A stretch of DNA of 37,944 nt, taken from the NCBI GenBank assembly GCA_964503685.1, contig CAZDAW010000026.1:1-37944 (forward strand). The letters are read 5' to 3'. Position 1 is the stretch's first letter. Every line of letters begins with the position of its first letter. The position numbers and the translations under genes are program-made. The notes beneath the pieces were generated by a model. That model was not told where the DNA came from, made no database searches, and worked only from the letters and a program-made list of their open reading frames with translations. Origin of the DNA: CAZDAW01 sp964503685 (GTDB lineage Bacteria > Chloroflexota > Anaerolineae > Anaerolineales > Anaerolineaceae). Positions 31,576-37,944 of this stretch are shown here, in pieces.

Positions 31576-31606
31576 TATTCTTATAATGATTGACAGGCCT
31601 GTCCAA
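31576..31606 (-). pseudogene. Remnant of the ATP-grasp 3' end (left copy)
   Basis: Read in frame with the deacetylase, these bases encode DRPVNHYKNK, which aligns with the last residues DRLINFHKDK of the intact ATP-grasp protein. Its stop codon is shifted out of frame here. The rest of that gene is missing between this point and the FemAB gene at 31711. It shows that the left block once contained an ATP-grasp gene. Confidence 0.65.
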
Positions 31607-31710
31607 CCATTATATTAACAGACTTCATGCAAAAATTACTCTGATATGCCGTATTTTCCAAAGCATGGGCAATATTCCAATTATTATAACTGCCGGCGAT
31701 TTTTCCAGAG

Positions 31711-32736
31711 CTAATTGTTTCCAAAAAAGAGTCCCCGCGTCAACTGATAACCGATTTTACTGATATTCATTAGTAAGGGTGAATGGATGTAAACATTTCG
31801 CCCATAATTGACCAATGTACCGCCAAACTTTGATTTGAATGTGCGCACGCCATATTCTTCTTCAGGCCTGCCTGCGCCGCCGAAATCAAAAATATGATAA
31901 CCGTTCTTGGCGCCCCATTCAATCAGATGCCAGGTCAACACCTCATTAGTTCTATAAGCTGCATACGTACGATCTGTTCCATTAAACCAGCCAAAAATGG
32001 TCTTTTTATAATACAAATCGGCTGAAGCTGATGCAGGCATACCTTTGACTCTAACAAGGGTAAATCGAATCATTCCAAGGGGATACAGGATATCAAAAGC
32101 GGCTTCGAAGAGTGAGAAATCGGCCAGCGGTACTTGGGCAGCAAGGTAAGTGGATTTTAAAAGATTGTAAACTGTTTTGATCTCACTGCGTTCGGTAATC
32201 TCTTCAACTGTGACTTCCTTATTGTTAAGAGCATGGCGTAATGTTTTGCGCGTGCGCGGGCCCATATTTTTGAAGATCTCTTCGGCCGGCCGATTAAGGT
32301 CGATTAGATAATTCAGGTTATCCTCATAGCAAAAGCCTGCATGAGTCAGGGCAGCCTGTGCGGCCTGTTGATCTGTTAAATGGCGCAGTTCAGTAAAAAG
32401 CAGCGGCCCGGATACTTCGCGCGTATAGGTATTGAGCAATTTGGATAAACCCGCTTCTCCCATGGGGTTGTGCGCGTAAAGTATGCTGCCGTAGGAAACT
32501 GATCGGGTGGTTAAAGGGCATAATAATCGATTCAGTAAAAAGATACGGACAGGCAAGAGCATTGCCAGAATTTCCCCATTGGATGTTGCAGCCCACAATT
32601 CCGGTTTGTGCTTCTTTGCGCGTTCGAACACGTGGAACATTTCGGGGGTGTGGAAGATATTTCCTTCGGGGTGCTCGTTAACAAAAGTGCGCCAGTTATC
32701 TTCGGAAAGATTCGTGGTGATTGTGATTTCAGTCAT
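31711..32736 (-). CDS. FemAB/GNAT-like acyl or aminoacyl transferase, left copy
   Basis: A 341-residue FemAB-related GNAT-fold transferase. Two GNAT halves are joined: an N-terminal half with the HTPEMFHVFERAKKHKPELWAA stretch, then NMGPRTRKTLRHALNN and the C-terminal half with YYKKTIFGWFNGTDRTYAAY and FDFGGAGRPEEEYGVRTFKSKFGG. Such proteins occur in polysaccharide clusters and may modify the glycan or peptide with amino acids. ATG 32736 is chosen because GGGAG sits five to six bases before it and because the right copy begins at the same place. About 88% of it is identical to the right copy, with a 626-base perfectly identical core. Confidence 0.86.
   Translation of the reverse strand: MTEITITTNLSEDNWRTFVNEHPEGNIFHTPEMFHVFERAKKHKPELWAATSNGEILAMLLPVRIFLLNRLLCPLTTRSVSYGSILYAHNPMGEAGLSKLLNTYTREVSGPLLFTELRHLTDQQAAQAALTHAGFCYEDNLNYLIDLNRPAEEIFKNMGPRTRKTLRHALNNKEVTVEEITERSEIKTVYNLLKSTYLAAQVPLADFSLFEAAFDILYPLGMIRFTLVRVKGMPASASADLYYKKTIFGWFNGTDRTYAAYRTNEVLTWHLIEWGAKNGYHIFDFGGAGRPEEEYGVRTFKSKFGGTLVNYGRNVYIHSPLLMNISKIGYQLTRGLFFGNN
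32071..32696 (-). repeat. 626-bp perfect direct repeat, left copy
   Basis: Base-for-base identical to 35331-35956 on my reading, ending abruptly at both sides where the FemAB genes differ. A second identical 84-base stretch is at 31765-31848 and 35025-35108. Confidence 0.92.
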
Positions 32737-33068
32737 TCCAACTCCCGTTTTAAATTCAATGATTTCATAACAACTGAGGAACTGCAATTGATTTGAATAT
32801 CCCTGCATTCTTGAGCTTTTTGTGCAGGTAAGTCTTTTGCAGTGACCATGGATATGATAGCATCGAAGTACTCTTCAGGAAAGGGGCGCGCAGAATGAGG
32901 TTTGCTAAGGTCAAAGGATAAAGTTTGTAATCCATTTTTCTGTAAAATCTTTGAACGGGTAGGACTGACATTATTACAAATCATACAGGTTGGATACTGA
33001 TTTTTAACCCGCTGCGCCAGAATGTCAACACCAGCGGATAAATCGACTTTTATTGGGTCTTCTTTCAT
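32737..33068 (-). pseudogene. Chimeric remnant of the two methyltransferases (left copy)
   Basis: The open frame from 33068 begins MKEDPIK, then jumps to DLSAGVDILAQRVKNQYP and runs to ISMVT, matching methyltransferase 1 at 36977-37768 with residues about 8-44 lost. After ISMVT the match stops. The last stretch before the FemAB start (in another frame) reads EIIEFKTG, like GIIDFRTR at the end of methyltransferase 2. The remnant therefore joins the head of gene 1 to the tail of gene 2 by deletion of about 1.5 kb. SAM-binding and catalytic parts are incomplete, so it is not functional. Confidence 0.8.
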
Positions 33069-33090
33069 GGTCCTCGTTCTTTGATGGATA

Positions 33091-33175
33091 ATTGATATTT
33101 GTTCTATGCTATATACAATCGGTAATTTATTTGCGTTATTGAGGGAAAAGCCTCAACGATAAATTTTTATTTTCA
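33091..33175 (-). promoter_or_regulatory. Duplicated leader of the methyltransferase block (left copy)
   Basis: Similar to 37796-37882 upstream of the intact methyltransferase 1. Both contain TTGTTCTATGCTATATAC and a small hairpin, here TTGAGG-N6-CCTCAA (33139-33156). Retention of this sequence between copies suggests it holds the block's promoter, but I cannot place a certain -10/-35 pair. Confidence 0.5.
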
Positions 33176-33181
33176 TAATTA

Positions 33182-33333
33182 ATCCAGGTTGCCGCCTGGA
33201 GTCATTGCGAGCCTCGACAGAATGTCGTGGCGTGGCAATCTCGGACTTTGACGTTGAGACTGCTTCGTTGGGCAAAAAGCGCCCTTCTCGCAGCGACAAA
33301 TGCAGAGATGATTGCCAGGGCAGCAACTTGAGT
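33182..33333. mobile_element. Miniature inverted-repeat element, copy 2, with target duplication
   Basis: A 152-base element with ends ATCCAGGTTGCCGCC and (reverse complement of the right end) ACTCAAGTTGCTGCC, 11 of 15 matching. It is flanked on both sides by TAATTA (33176-33181 and 33334-33339). The homologous leader of the right block reads ATAATTATAGAC without the element, i.e. the empty site with a single copy. It contains CATTGCGAGCCTCGACAGAAT, shared with copy 1. No open frame of substance; it would be mobilised in trans. Confidence 0.8.
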
Positions 33334-33483
33334 TAATTATAGACGAGATATTTATTTGCATGTAAAAATTGATTACCATGTACAACTTCTCTCCAACAGG
33401 CCAGAGAAGACAGGACTTGGCAAAAAATTATTCAACAAGTGGGCTGCCAGAGCCATCTCAAAAGCCGGCATTTATTTAGGCTG

Positions 33484-33733
33484 ACGGATGGGTCAGAGTG
33501 AGCGAAAACCGCAGGCGCAAAAACCCTTAAGCTGAGCCGCCAGCGGCCTGCGCCAAATTGTTTTTTACCTGGAGTCATTTCAAGAAGCGCATCAATATTA
33601 TTCTCAGAAGATGTGATTCCCTTAATTGGCAGAGCCGTTTTAATAGCGTCCTGCTGTTGGTCATCGGCAATGATTGTCAGGCAGCGCCAGAAATTGGCTG
33701 GAGAATTGTTGTTCCAGAGGTTCTTTATCTTTG
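33484..33733 (-). pseudogene. Remnant of the polysaccharide deacetylase (right copy)
   Basis: Two parts match the deacetylase gene at 30394-31561. Bases 33484-33533 resemble 30832-30880, and 33534-33733 resemble 31366-31561, so about 485 bases between them are deleted. The start codon is also lost: the ATG of the intact gene is ATA here (plus-strand TAT at 33727). All catalytic motifs are gone. It lies downstream of the intact ATP-grasp gene, the position the deacetylase has in the left block. Confidence 0.85.
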
Positions 33734-33738
33734 ACTTA

Positions 33739-34968
33739 CTATTTATCCTTATGGAAATTAATAAGCCTGTCCAATAATTTAATAATCAAATTCCCGGTAA
33801 AAGCTACTCCGGGTCGCCAGTCTTTCCGATTATAGATGGCCCACATTTTTTCGCCGTGGAGTGAACTCAGCCATTCCTTTGGTGTAAGTTGTCCATTTTG
33901 CCAGTACAGTATGGCTGCGCGTAAATCACGTTGCCAGTCTACCCAAATCACGTCATCGCGATAATTAAATTGACTTTCGACTGGCAGATTAAGAGCATCT
34001 CGATAAGCGATGTAAGGCAGATCAACGCCGCAATAGACGCCTAGGCCATCCCACATCCCATATCGGGTATTGACCTCGATCAATTTATATTGATTGTCGC
34101 GCGGGTCAAGCTTGAACTCGATTCCTCCCAACCCCTGGTAATTGACTGAGGAAAGTAATTTCAGCGCAATTTTTTCGAGCGTCGGATCGTGAAAACTGCG
34201 CACATAACTGGCTGAGCCAAACCCGATTGGAATGACTCGGTATTTGCGCCCGGCAAATATTCCCAATGGCTGAGAATGGCGGTTAAGGTAAAATGAAATG
34301 TAAACCAGATGATCATCGCTTCCGGGTATGATTTCCTGAACGACAAGGCGATTATCATAAGCGGCAATTTTTTGATAGGCTTGAATCAATTGGTTTTGAT
34401 CGCGGCAGACAATCACTTTGGCTCTTCCATTCAGTAAACCTTTTCGCAGCATTCGGCCAATCTGTGTTGTGTGCCAGTAAGTGCTCTCAGTTGGTTTAAG
34501 AACTGCCGGGAAAATCACCCGGCTTGCAATTGATTCGATATCTTCGTCAGGGTCGATAAAAATCGTCTGTGGTACAGGGATCTGATATTGAGTCGCAATA
34601 GTTTGCAGGCCATCTTTGGTAGTGAGTTTGCGGATGGTATCGTCATCTGGCATGATGTAGATGTAGTATTTTTCGAGGATATTGCGATACTTTGAAAAGA
34701 AGAGTACGTGCCAATCGCTAAGCGGGTAGAGGATGGCTTTACGTCCCAATTTCTTGCCGAAATCTTCAAGAAAGTTTAAGTAGCTTGTTCCATTATTTTC
34801 AGTGAAATTTGGACATTTAATAAAGCGACAGGCGTTTGAATACTGTCCTGCGACAGTTCGATCTGCATCGATACCGTAAACCATTATGCCGTGTTTTTTC
34901 AGCGCGCGGGCGATGTCCAATCCCATGTGATCATCGAGAGGCGTTACAATTGCTGGTGCTTCTTCCAT
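33739..34968 (-). CDS. ATP-grasp carboxylate-amine ligase-like protein
   Basis: A 409-residue ATP-grasp enzyme. The N-terminal Rossmann-like domain is IVTPLDDHMGLDIARALKKHGIMVYGID. The nucleotide-binding part has ISRVIFPAVLKPTE-type and RLVVQEIIPGSDDHLVYISF strands, and the magnesium-binding GGIEFKLDPRDNQYKLIEVNTRYG motif. These enzymes form amide bonds via acyl phosphates. In polysaccharide clusters next to FemAB proteins they may attach amino acids to sugars, which is an inference. ATG 34968 lies two bases after the FemAB stop, with GGAGG inside the end of that gene, so translation is coupled. Confidence 0.84.
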   Translation of the reverse strand: MEEAPAIVTPLDDHMGLDIARALKKHGIMVYGIDADRTVAGQYSNACRFIKCPNFTENNGTSYLNFLEDFGKKLGRKAILYPLSDWHVLFFSKYRNILEKYYIYIMPDDDTIRKLTTKDGLQTIATQYQIPVPQTIFIDPDEDIESIASRVIFPAVLKPTESTYWHTTQIGRMLRKGLLNGRAKVIVCRDQNQLIQAYQKIAAYDNRLVVQEIIPGSDDHLVYISFYLNRHSQPLGIFAGRKYRVIPIGFGSASYVRSFHDPTLEKIALKLLSSVNYQGLGGIEFKLDPRDNQYKLIEVNTRYGMWDGLGVYCGVDLPYIAYRDALNLPVESQFNYRDDVIWVDWQRDLRAAILYWQNGQLTPKEWLSSLHGEKMWAIYNRKDWRPGVAFTGNLIIKLLDRLINFHKDK

Positions 34969-34970
34969 AC

Positions 34971-35996
34971 CTAACTACCTCCAAAAAAGAGTCTCCGCGT
35001 CAACCGGTAACCGATTTTACTGACATTCATTAGTAAGGGTGAATGGATGTAAACATTTCGCCCATAATTGACCAATGTACCGCCAAACTTTGATTTGAAT
35101 GTGCGCACACTGTATTCCTCTTCAGGCCTGCCTGCGCCGCCGAAATCGTAAACATGATAGCCATGATTGGCGCCCCATTCAAGCAGATGCCAGGTCAGTA
35201 TTTCATTGGGAACGTAGGCCGCATACGCCCGATCCGTTCCACCAAACCAACCGTAAATGGTCTTTTTATAATATAAATCCACTGAAACTGACGCCGGCGC
35301 GTCCTTGACTCTGGCGACGGTGAATCGAACCATTCCAAGGGGATACAGGATATCAAAAGCGGCTTCGAAGAGTGAGAAATCGGCCAGCGGTACTTGGGCA
35401 GCAAGGTAAGTGGATTTTAAAAGATTGTAAACTGTTTTGATCTCACTGCGTTCGGTAATCTCTTCAACTGTGACTTCCTTATTGTTAAGAGCATGGCGTA
35501 ATGTTTTGCGCGTGCGCGGGCCCATATTTTTGAAGATCTCTTCGGCCGGCCGATTAAGGTCGATTAGATAATTCAGGTTATCCTCATAGCAAAAGCCTGC
35601 ATGAGTCAGGGCAGCCTGTGCGGCCTGTTGATCTGTTAAATGGCGCAGTTCAGTAAAAAGCAGCGGCCCGGATACTTCGCGCGTATAGGTATTGAGCAAT
35701 TTGGATAAACCCGCTTCTCCCATGGGGTTGTGCGCGTAAAGTATGCTGCCGTAGGAAACTGATCGGGTGGTTAAAGGGCATAATAATCGATTCAGTAAAA
35801 AGATACGGACAGGCAAGAGCATTGCCAGAATTTCCCCATTGGATGTTGCAGCCCACAATTCCGGTTTGTGCTTCTTTGCGCGTTCGAACACGTGGAACAT
35901 TTCGGGGGTGTGGAAGATATTTCCTTCGGGGTGCTCGTTAACAAAAGTGCGCCAGTCATCTTCAGAGAGAGTTGAGGTGATCGCGATTTCAGACAT
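34971..35996 (-). CDS. FemAB/GNAT-like acyl or aminoacyl transferase, right copy
   Basis: The paralogue of the gene at 31711-32736, same 341-residue length and ending (FFGGS against FFGNN). Differences cluster at both ends; the core from TFVNEHPEGN to YPLGM is identical at the protein level. Start ATG 35996 is set by alignment with the left copy, whose start has a good ribosome site, and by its position one base after the methyltransferase 2 stop. A longer frame upstream merely reads back into that gene. Its own ribosome site is weak, so coupling to methyltransferase 2 is likely. Confidence 0.86.
   Translation of the reverse strand: MSEIAITSTLSEDDWRTFVNEHPEGNIFHTPEMFHVFERAKKHKPELWAATSNGEILAMLLPVRIFLLNRLLCPLTTRSVSYGSILYAHNPMGEAGLSKLLNTYTREVSGPLLFTELRHLTDQQAAQAALTHAGFCYEDNLNYLIDLNRPAEEIFKNMGPRTRKTLRHALNNKEVTVEEITERSEIKTVYNLLKSTYLAAQVPLADFSLFEAAFDILYPLGMVRFTVARVKDAPASVSVDLYYKKTIYGWFGGTDRAYAAYVPNEILTWHLLEWGANHGYHVYDFGGAGRPEEEYSVRTFKSKFGGTLVNYGRNVYIHSPLLMNVSKIGYRLTRRLFFGGS
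35331..35956 (-). repeat. 626-bp perfect direct repeat, right copy
   Basis: Identical partner of 32071-32696 at a distance of 3,260 bases. Lies inside the right FemAB gene. Confidence 0.92.
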
Positions 35997-35997
35997 A

Positions 35998-36900
35998 TTA
36001 TCTGGTTCGAAAATCAATAATTCCATTGGTAATAGGATAGCGATGATTGCATTGAATGCATCGATAGGCTTTAGTTTCCTGGACGGGCAATCCTTTGCAT
36101 ATTGGGCATATAAGTAATTCGTTAATATCCATCGTATCGGGCTGTTTTTCATCGCCGACCGCTTCGGCGCTGCAAAAAATCCAAGGCGCCAGTTTTGTTT
36201 TACCGAAAAACGGCGCCAGTTTTATTCCATTAGGGAGTTTTTTTCCAAAATTTCCTAATTTACCGGCGATTTTATCCACTACTCCAGCCCCGCGATACTG
36301 GATATTGGTAAATCGATTCGCATTGAAGAACTGGACCATCGCTTTGGGGTGGTGAGAGAGAAGGGTTGTTCCAACACCCGTGGGATCGAGCGTAAAAGGG
36401 TTGTCGCGTGATAATAACAAAATCCATTTGAGAATTCGCAGAGCGTTTTGTTTATTGTGATAAGTCATAATTAATCTGCCGCCGCCGCAAAGGATGCGAC
36501 GAAGCTCTTGCATGCAGGCCTGTGAGGCGGAAATATGGTGAAAGACCCGCACCATGAGCACTGCGTCAAAGCTGGCATTTCGGAAAGGAAGCGACATAAC
36601 ATCGCTCAACAGATAGAAGGCTTTTCCTTCTGTATTTTTTTGCGCTTGCTGCATCAGGGACATGGAACCGTCAACCATGATCACCTGTTTAAAGCGATCG
36701 ATGTAACAATCTGCCAGCCGTCCGAAGCCGCAGCCAATATCTATAAATCGGAATCCTGAGGCAGGCAACAATTGGCGAACAATAGCGTGCTCTAATTCAT
36801 CCAGTTTGTGTTTATCTCCCCCGCGCCAGAAGTCTTTATATTCCACACCTTCATACAATAATGACGGATTATCCGGTTTTACGTCTAAGGGCAAACCCAT
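35998..36900 (-). CDS. SAM-dependent methyltransferase with Trm112-like zinc tail
   Basis: Class I methyltransferase, 300 residues. SAM motif I is FIDIGCGFGRLADCY (about 52-66), the acidic end of strand 2 is IMVDGS, and SFDAVLMVRVFHHI is motif IV. The C-terminal 45 residues (LLICPICKGL...YRCIQCNHRYPITNGIIDF) form a Trm112/UPF0434-like four-cysteine zinc domain. It may methylate a sugar or lipid precursor. It is followed at once by FemAB. The fusion of methyltransferase and zinc domain is seen elsewhere in polysaccharide loci. Confidence 0.86.
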   Translation of the reverse strand: MGLPLDVKPDNPSLLYEGVEYKDFWRGGDKHKLDELEHAIVRQLLPASGFRFIDIGCGFGRLADCYIDRFKQVIMVDGSMSLMQQAQKNTEGKAFYLLSDVMSLPFRNASFDAVLMVRVFHHISASQACMQELRRILCGGGRLIMTYHNKQNALRILKWILLLSRDNPFTLDPTGVGTTLLSHHPKAMVQFFNANRFTNIQYRGAGVVDKIAGKLGNFGKKLPNGIKLAPFFGKTKLAPWIFCSAEAVGDEKQPDTMDINELLICPICKGLPVQETKAYRCIQCNHRYPITNGIIDFRTR

Positions 36901-36976
36901 CTCGCTCTCTTTTCTCTAAAACTAAAAAGAATGGTACTGTCATTCTTAATTGCAGAAGAATCGAAATAGATACTAT

Positions 36977-37768
36977 TTATAGTATAACTTTTCTGATTTT
37001 TTTATGCACGTTGGTGGAATCTATTTTGCGAAAGCATAAAATAGGCTCGGGCGCCCAGCTTGTGGGAAATGCTTTAAACATTATATACCTGGCGTAACGA
37101 TAAGCCAAGGCTTTCACCCTGGATGATGCATAAAGAGCTTTATAAGCCGAACTGCCGGAAGGCAGCGCACAGTAAACTGTATCTGGGGTAAATCCGAAAG
37201 AACTGACAAATCTTAGCAGAGTTTTATAAGTAAAATATCGGATATGAGCATAGAACTCATAACGAGTTTCTTCGGCCAATGGATCGTGAAACGTTTCTCC
37301 GTGAAGTACGAATCGTTTGAGGTATTCCGGCGCGGCATAATTGGGCGTTGAAATATATAAATAGCCGCCGGGGCATAAAATGCGGTTTATCTCGCGTATA
37401 ACATGGTCAACATTATATAAATGTTCAATAGTGACCATGGATATGACAGCATCGAAATACCCTTCAGGAAAGGGATATGCTGAATGAGGGTTGTCAAGAT
37501 CAAAGGATAAAGTTTGTAAGCCATTTTTTTGTAAAATCTTTAAACAGGTAGGACTGATATCATTACAAATCATATAGGCCGGATATTGATTTTTAATCCG
37601 TGATGCCAGAATGCCAACGCCAGCGGATAAATCGAGTATTCTCTGGTGTTGTCTGTTTTCAAACACGGCCGGAAAAATTCGGTGTCTCTCTTTTATCCAC
37701 TTATAGTCTTTTACATCCTCCAAACCCATCAGGCGCGACTCTTCGATTTTTATTTGGTCTTCTTTCAT
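36977..37768 (-). CDS. SAM-dependent methyltransferase (block gene 1)
   Basis: Class I methyltransferase, 263 residues. SAM motif I is ILDLSAGVGILASRIK (about 44-59), with MICNDIS and FDAVISMVTIEHLYNVD following, and GGYLYISTPNY as the post-motif strand. First gene of the right-hand block, preceded by the conserved leader and, further upstream, by a terminator. It is the intact parent of the remnant at 32737-33068. Substrate unknown; sugar or lipid-linked glycan methylation is likely from context. Confidence 0.86.
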   Translation of the reverse strand: MKEDQIKIEESRLMGLEDVKDYKWIKERHRIFPAVFENRQHQRILDLSAGVGILASRIKNQYPAYMICNDISPTCLKILQKNGLQTLSFDLDNPHSAYPFPEGYFDAVISMVTIEHLYNVDHVIREINRILCPGGYLYISTPNYAAPEYLKRFVLHGETFHDPLAEETRYEFYAHIRYFTYKTLLRFVSSFGFTPDTVYCALPSGSSAYKALYASSRVKALAYRYARYIMFKAFPTSWAPEPILCFRKIDSTNVHKKIRKVIL

Positions 37769-37795
37769 GTTTTCCCATTCTCTTATTTGTAAATT

Positions 37796-37882
37796 GGTAT
37801 TTGTTCTATGCTATATACTATCGGTAAGTTACCTGTGTTATTGAGAAAAAAACCTCAATGATGATAATTTATCTCTATAATT
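37796..37882 (-). promoter_or_regulatory. Duplicated leader of the methyltransferase block (right copy)
   Basis: Shares TTGTTCTATGCTATATAC and the neighbouring hairpin with 33091-33175. Here the hairpin is ATTGAG-N8-CTCAAT (37840-37859): the sequence has changed but the pairing is kept. It ends in the uninterrupted TAATTA target site at 37878-37883 region that is split in the left copy. Confidence 0.5.
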
Positions 37883-37910
37883 ATAGACGTGATATTAATT
37901 TGCACAAACA

Positions 37911-37944
37911 AAATAAGATTTGTAATAATATACAAATCTTATTT
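37911..37944 (-). terminator. Terminator at the right edge
   Basis: Perfect 14-base-pair stem (37911-37924 with 37931-37944), six-base loop ATAATA, followed on the minus strand by TTGTTTG. AT-rich but long. It probably ends a leftward gene lying beyond the window, and insulates the methyltransferase block. Confidence 0.65.

Noticed and set aside
33179..33385. 68-codon minus-strand open frame inside the miniature element
   Set aside because: Covers the terminal repeats themselves, has no family resemblance and no ribosome site.
34971..36152. Longer 393-residue start for the right FemAB gene
   Set aside because: The extra 52 residues read back through the end of the methyltransferase 2 gene in another frame. 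The left copy supports ATG 35996.
1..37944. CRISPR arrays, tRNA or rRNA genes, phage or complete insertion sequences
   Set aside because: No regularly spaced repeats, cloverleaf or CCA ends, or transposase or phage proteins were seen on either strand.

Overview
The window looks like one contig or scaffold piece (with a 100-N gap) from an uncultured bacterium of the phylum Chloroflexota, probably class Anaerolineae. This placement is inferred from gene content: an Agl23-type membrane glycosyltransferase fused to an NHL propeller, an alpha-type glutamine synthetase, a type 2 IPP isomerase beside a short-chain polyprenyl synthase, an SPFH protein with a DNA-binding-type tail, and many lone housekeeping operons. 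No rRNA or tRNA gene is present to confirm it.

Bases 1-11,150 are housekeeping. A sulfur-carrier/thiolase pair (ttuB-ttuA type) reads right. Reading left are glnA with a structured leader, a 6S RNA gene with its own promoter (not an ORF, recognised from sequence and fold), aspS (probably non-discriminating), a secreted S8 protease with Fn3-like repeats, a GGPP-type synthase and idi2. A divergent acyl carrier protein gene follows. Bases 11,150-20,350, nearly all leftward, hold sucC-sucD, the glycosyltransferase-NHL fusion, an SPFH gene interrupted by the assembly gap, a coiled-coil partner, a cupin and a dihydrouridine synthase.

Bases 20,380-28,480 read right: a small four-cysteine protein, an Mrp-type ATPase lacking the usual CxxC, a RicT/PSP1 protein, a PIG-L deacetylase, a decayed M20 peptidase fused onto the start of a BtuF-like protein, a membrane protein with a degenerate GGDEF-like domain, and a BcsB-like protein with no BcsA in view. 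A strong terminator closes this arm.

Bases 28,500-37,944 are a leftward surface-polysaccharide region: sugar N-acetyltransferase, GT4 glycosyltransferase, polysaccharide deacetylase, FemAB/GNAT-like transferases, ATP-grasp ligase and methyltransferases. It is built from a tandem duplication of the block methyltransferase 1 - methyltransferase 2 - FemAB - ATP-grasp - deacetylase. The two copies have decayed reciprocally: the left copy lost both methyltransferases and the ATP-grasp gene, the right copy lost the deacetylase. Only the FemAB gene survives twice, with 626 bp identical between copies while both flanks differ, as expected of gene conversion. A 152-bp miniature inverted-repeat element sits in the left copy's leader, and the right copy preserves the empty target site. 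A second member of the same element family lies at 16,959-17,048. The surviving deacetylase carries a two-base frameshift near its 3' end.

No CRISPR array, toxin-antitoxin pair, prophage or full insertion sequence was seen.
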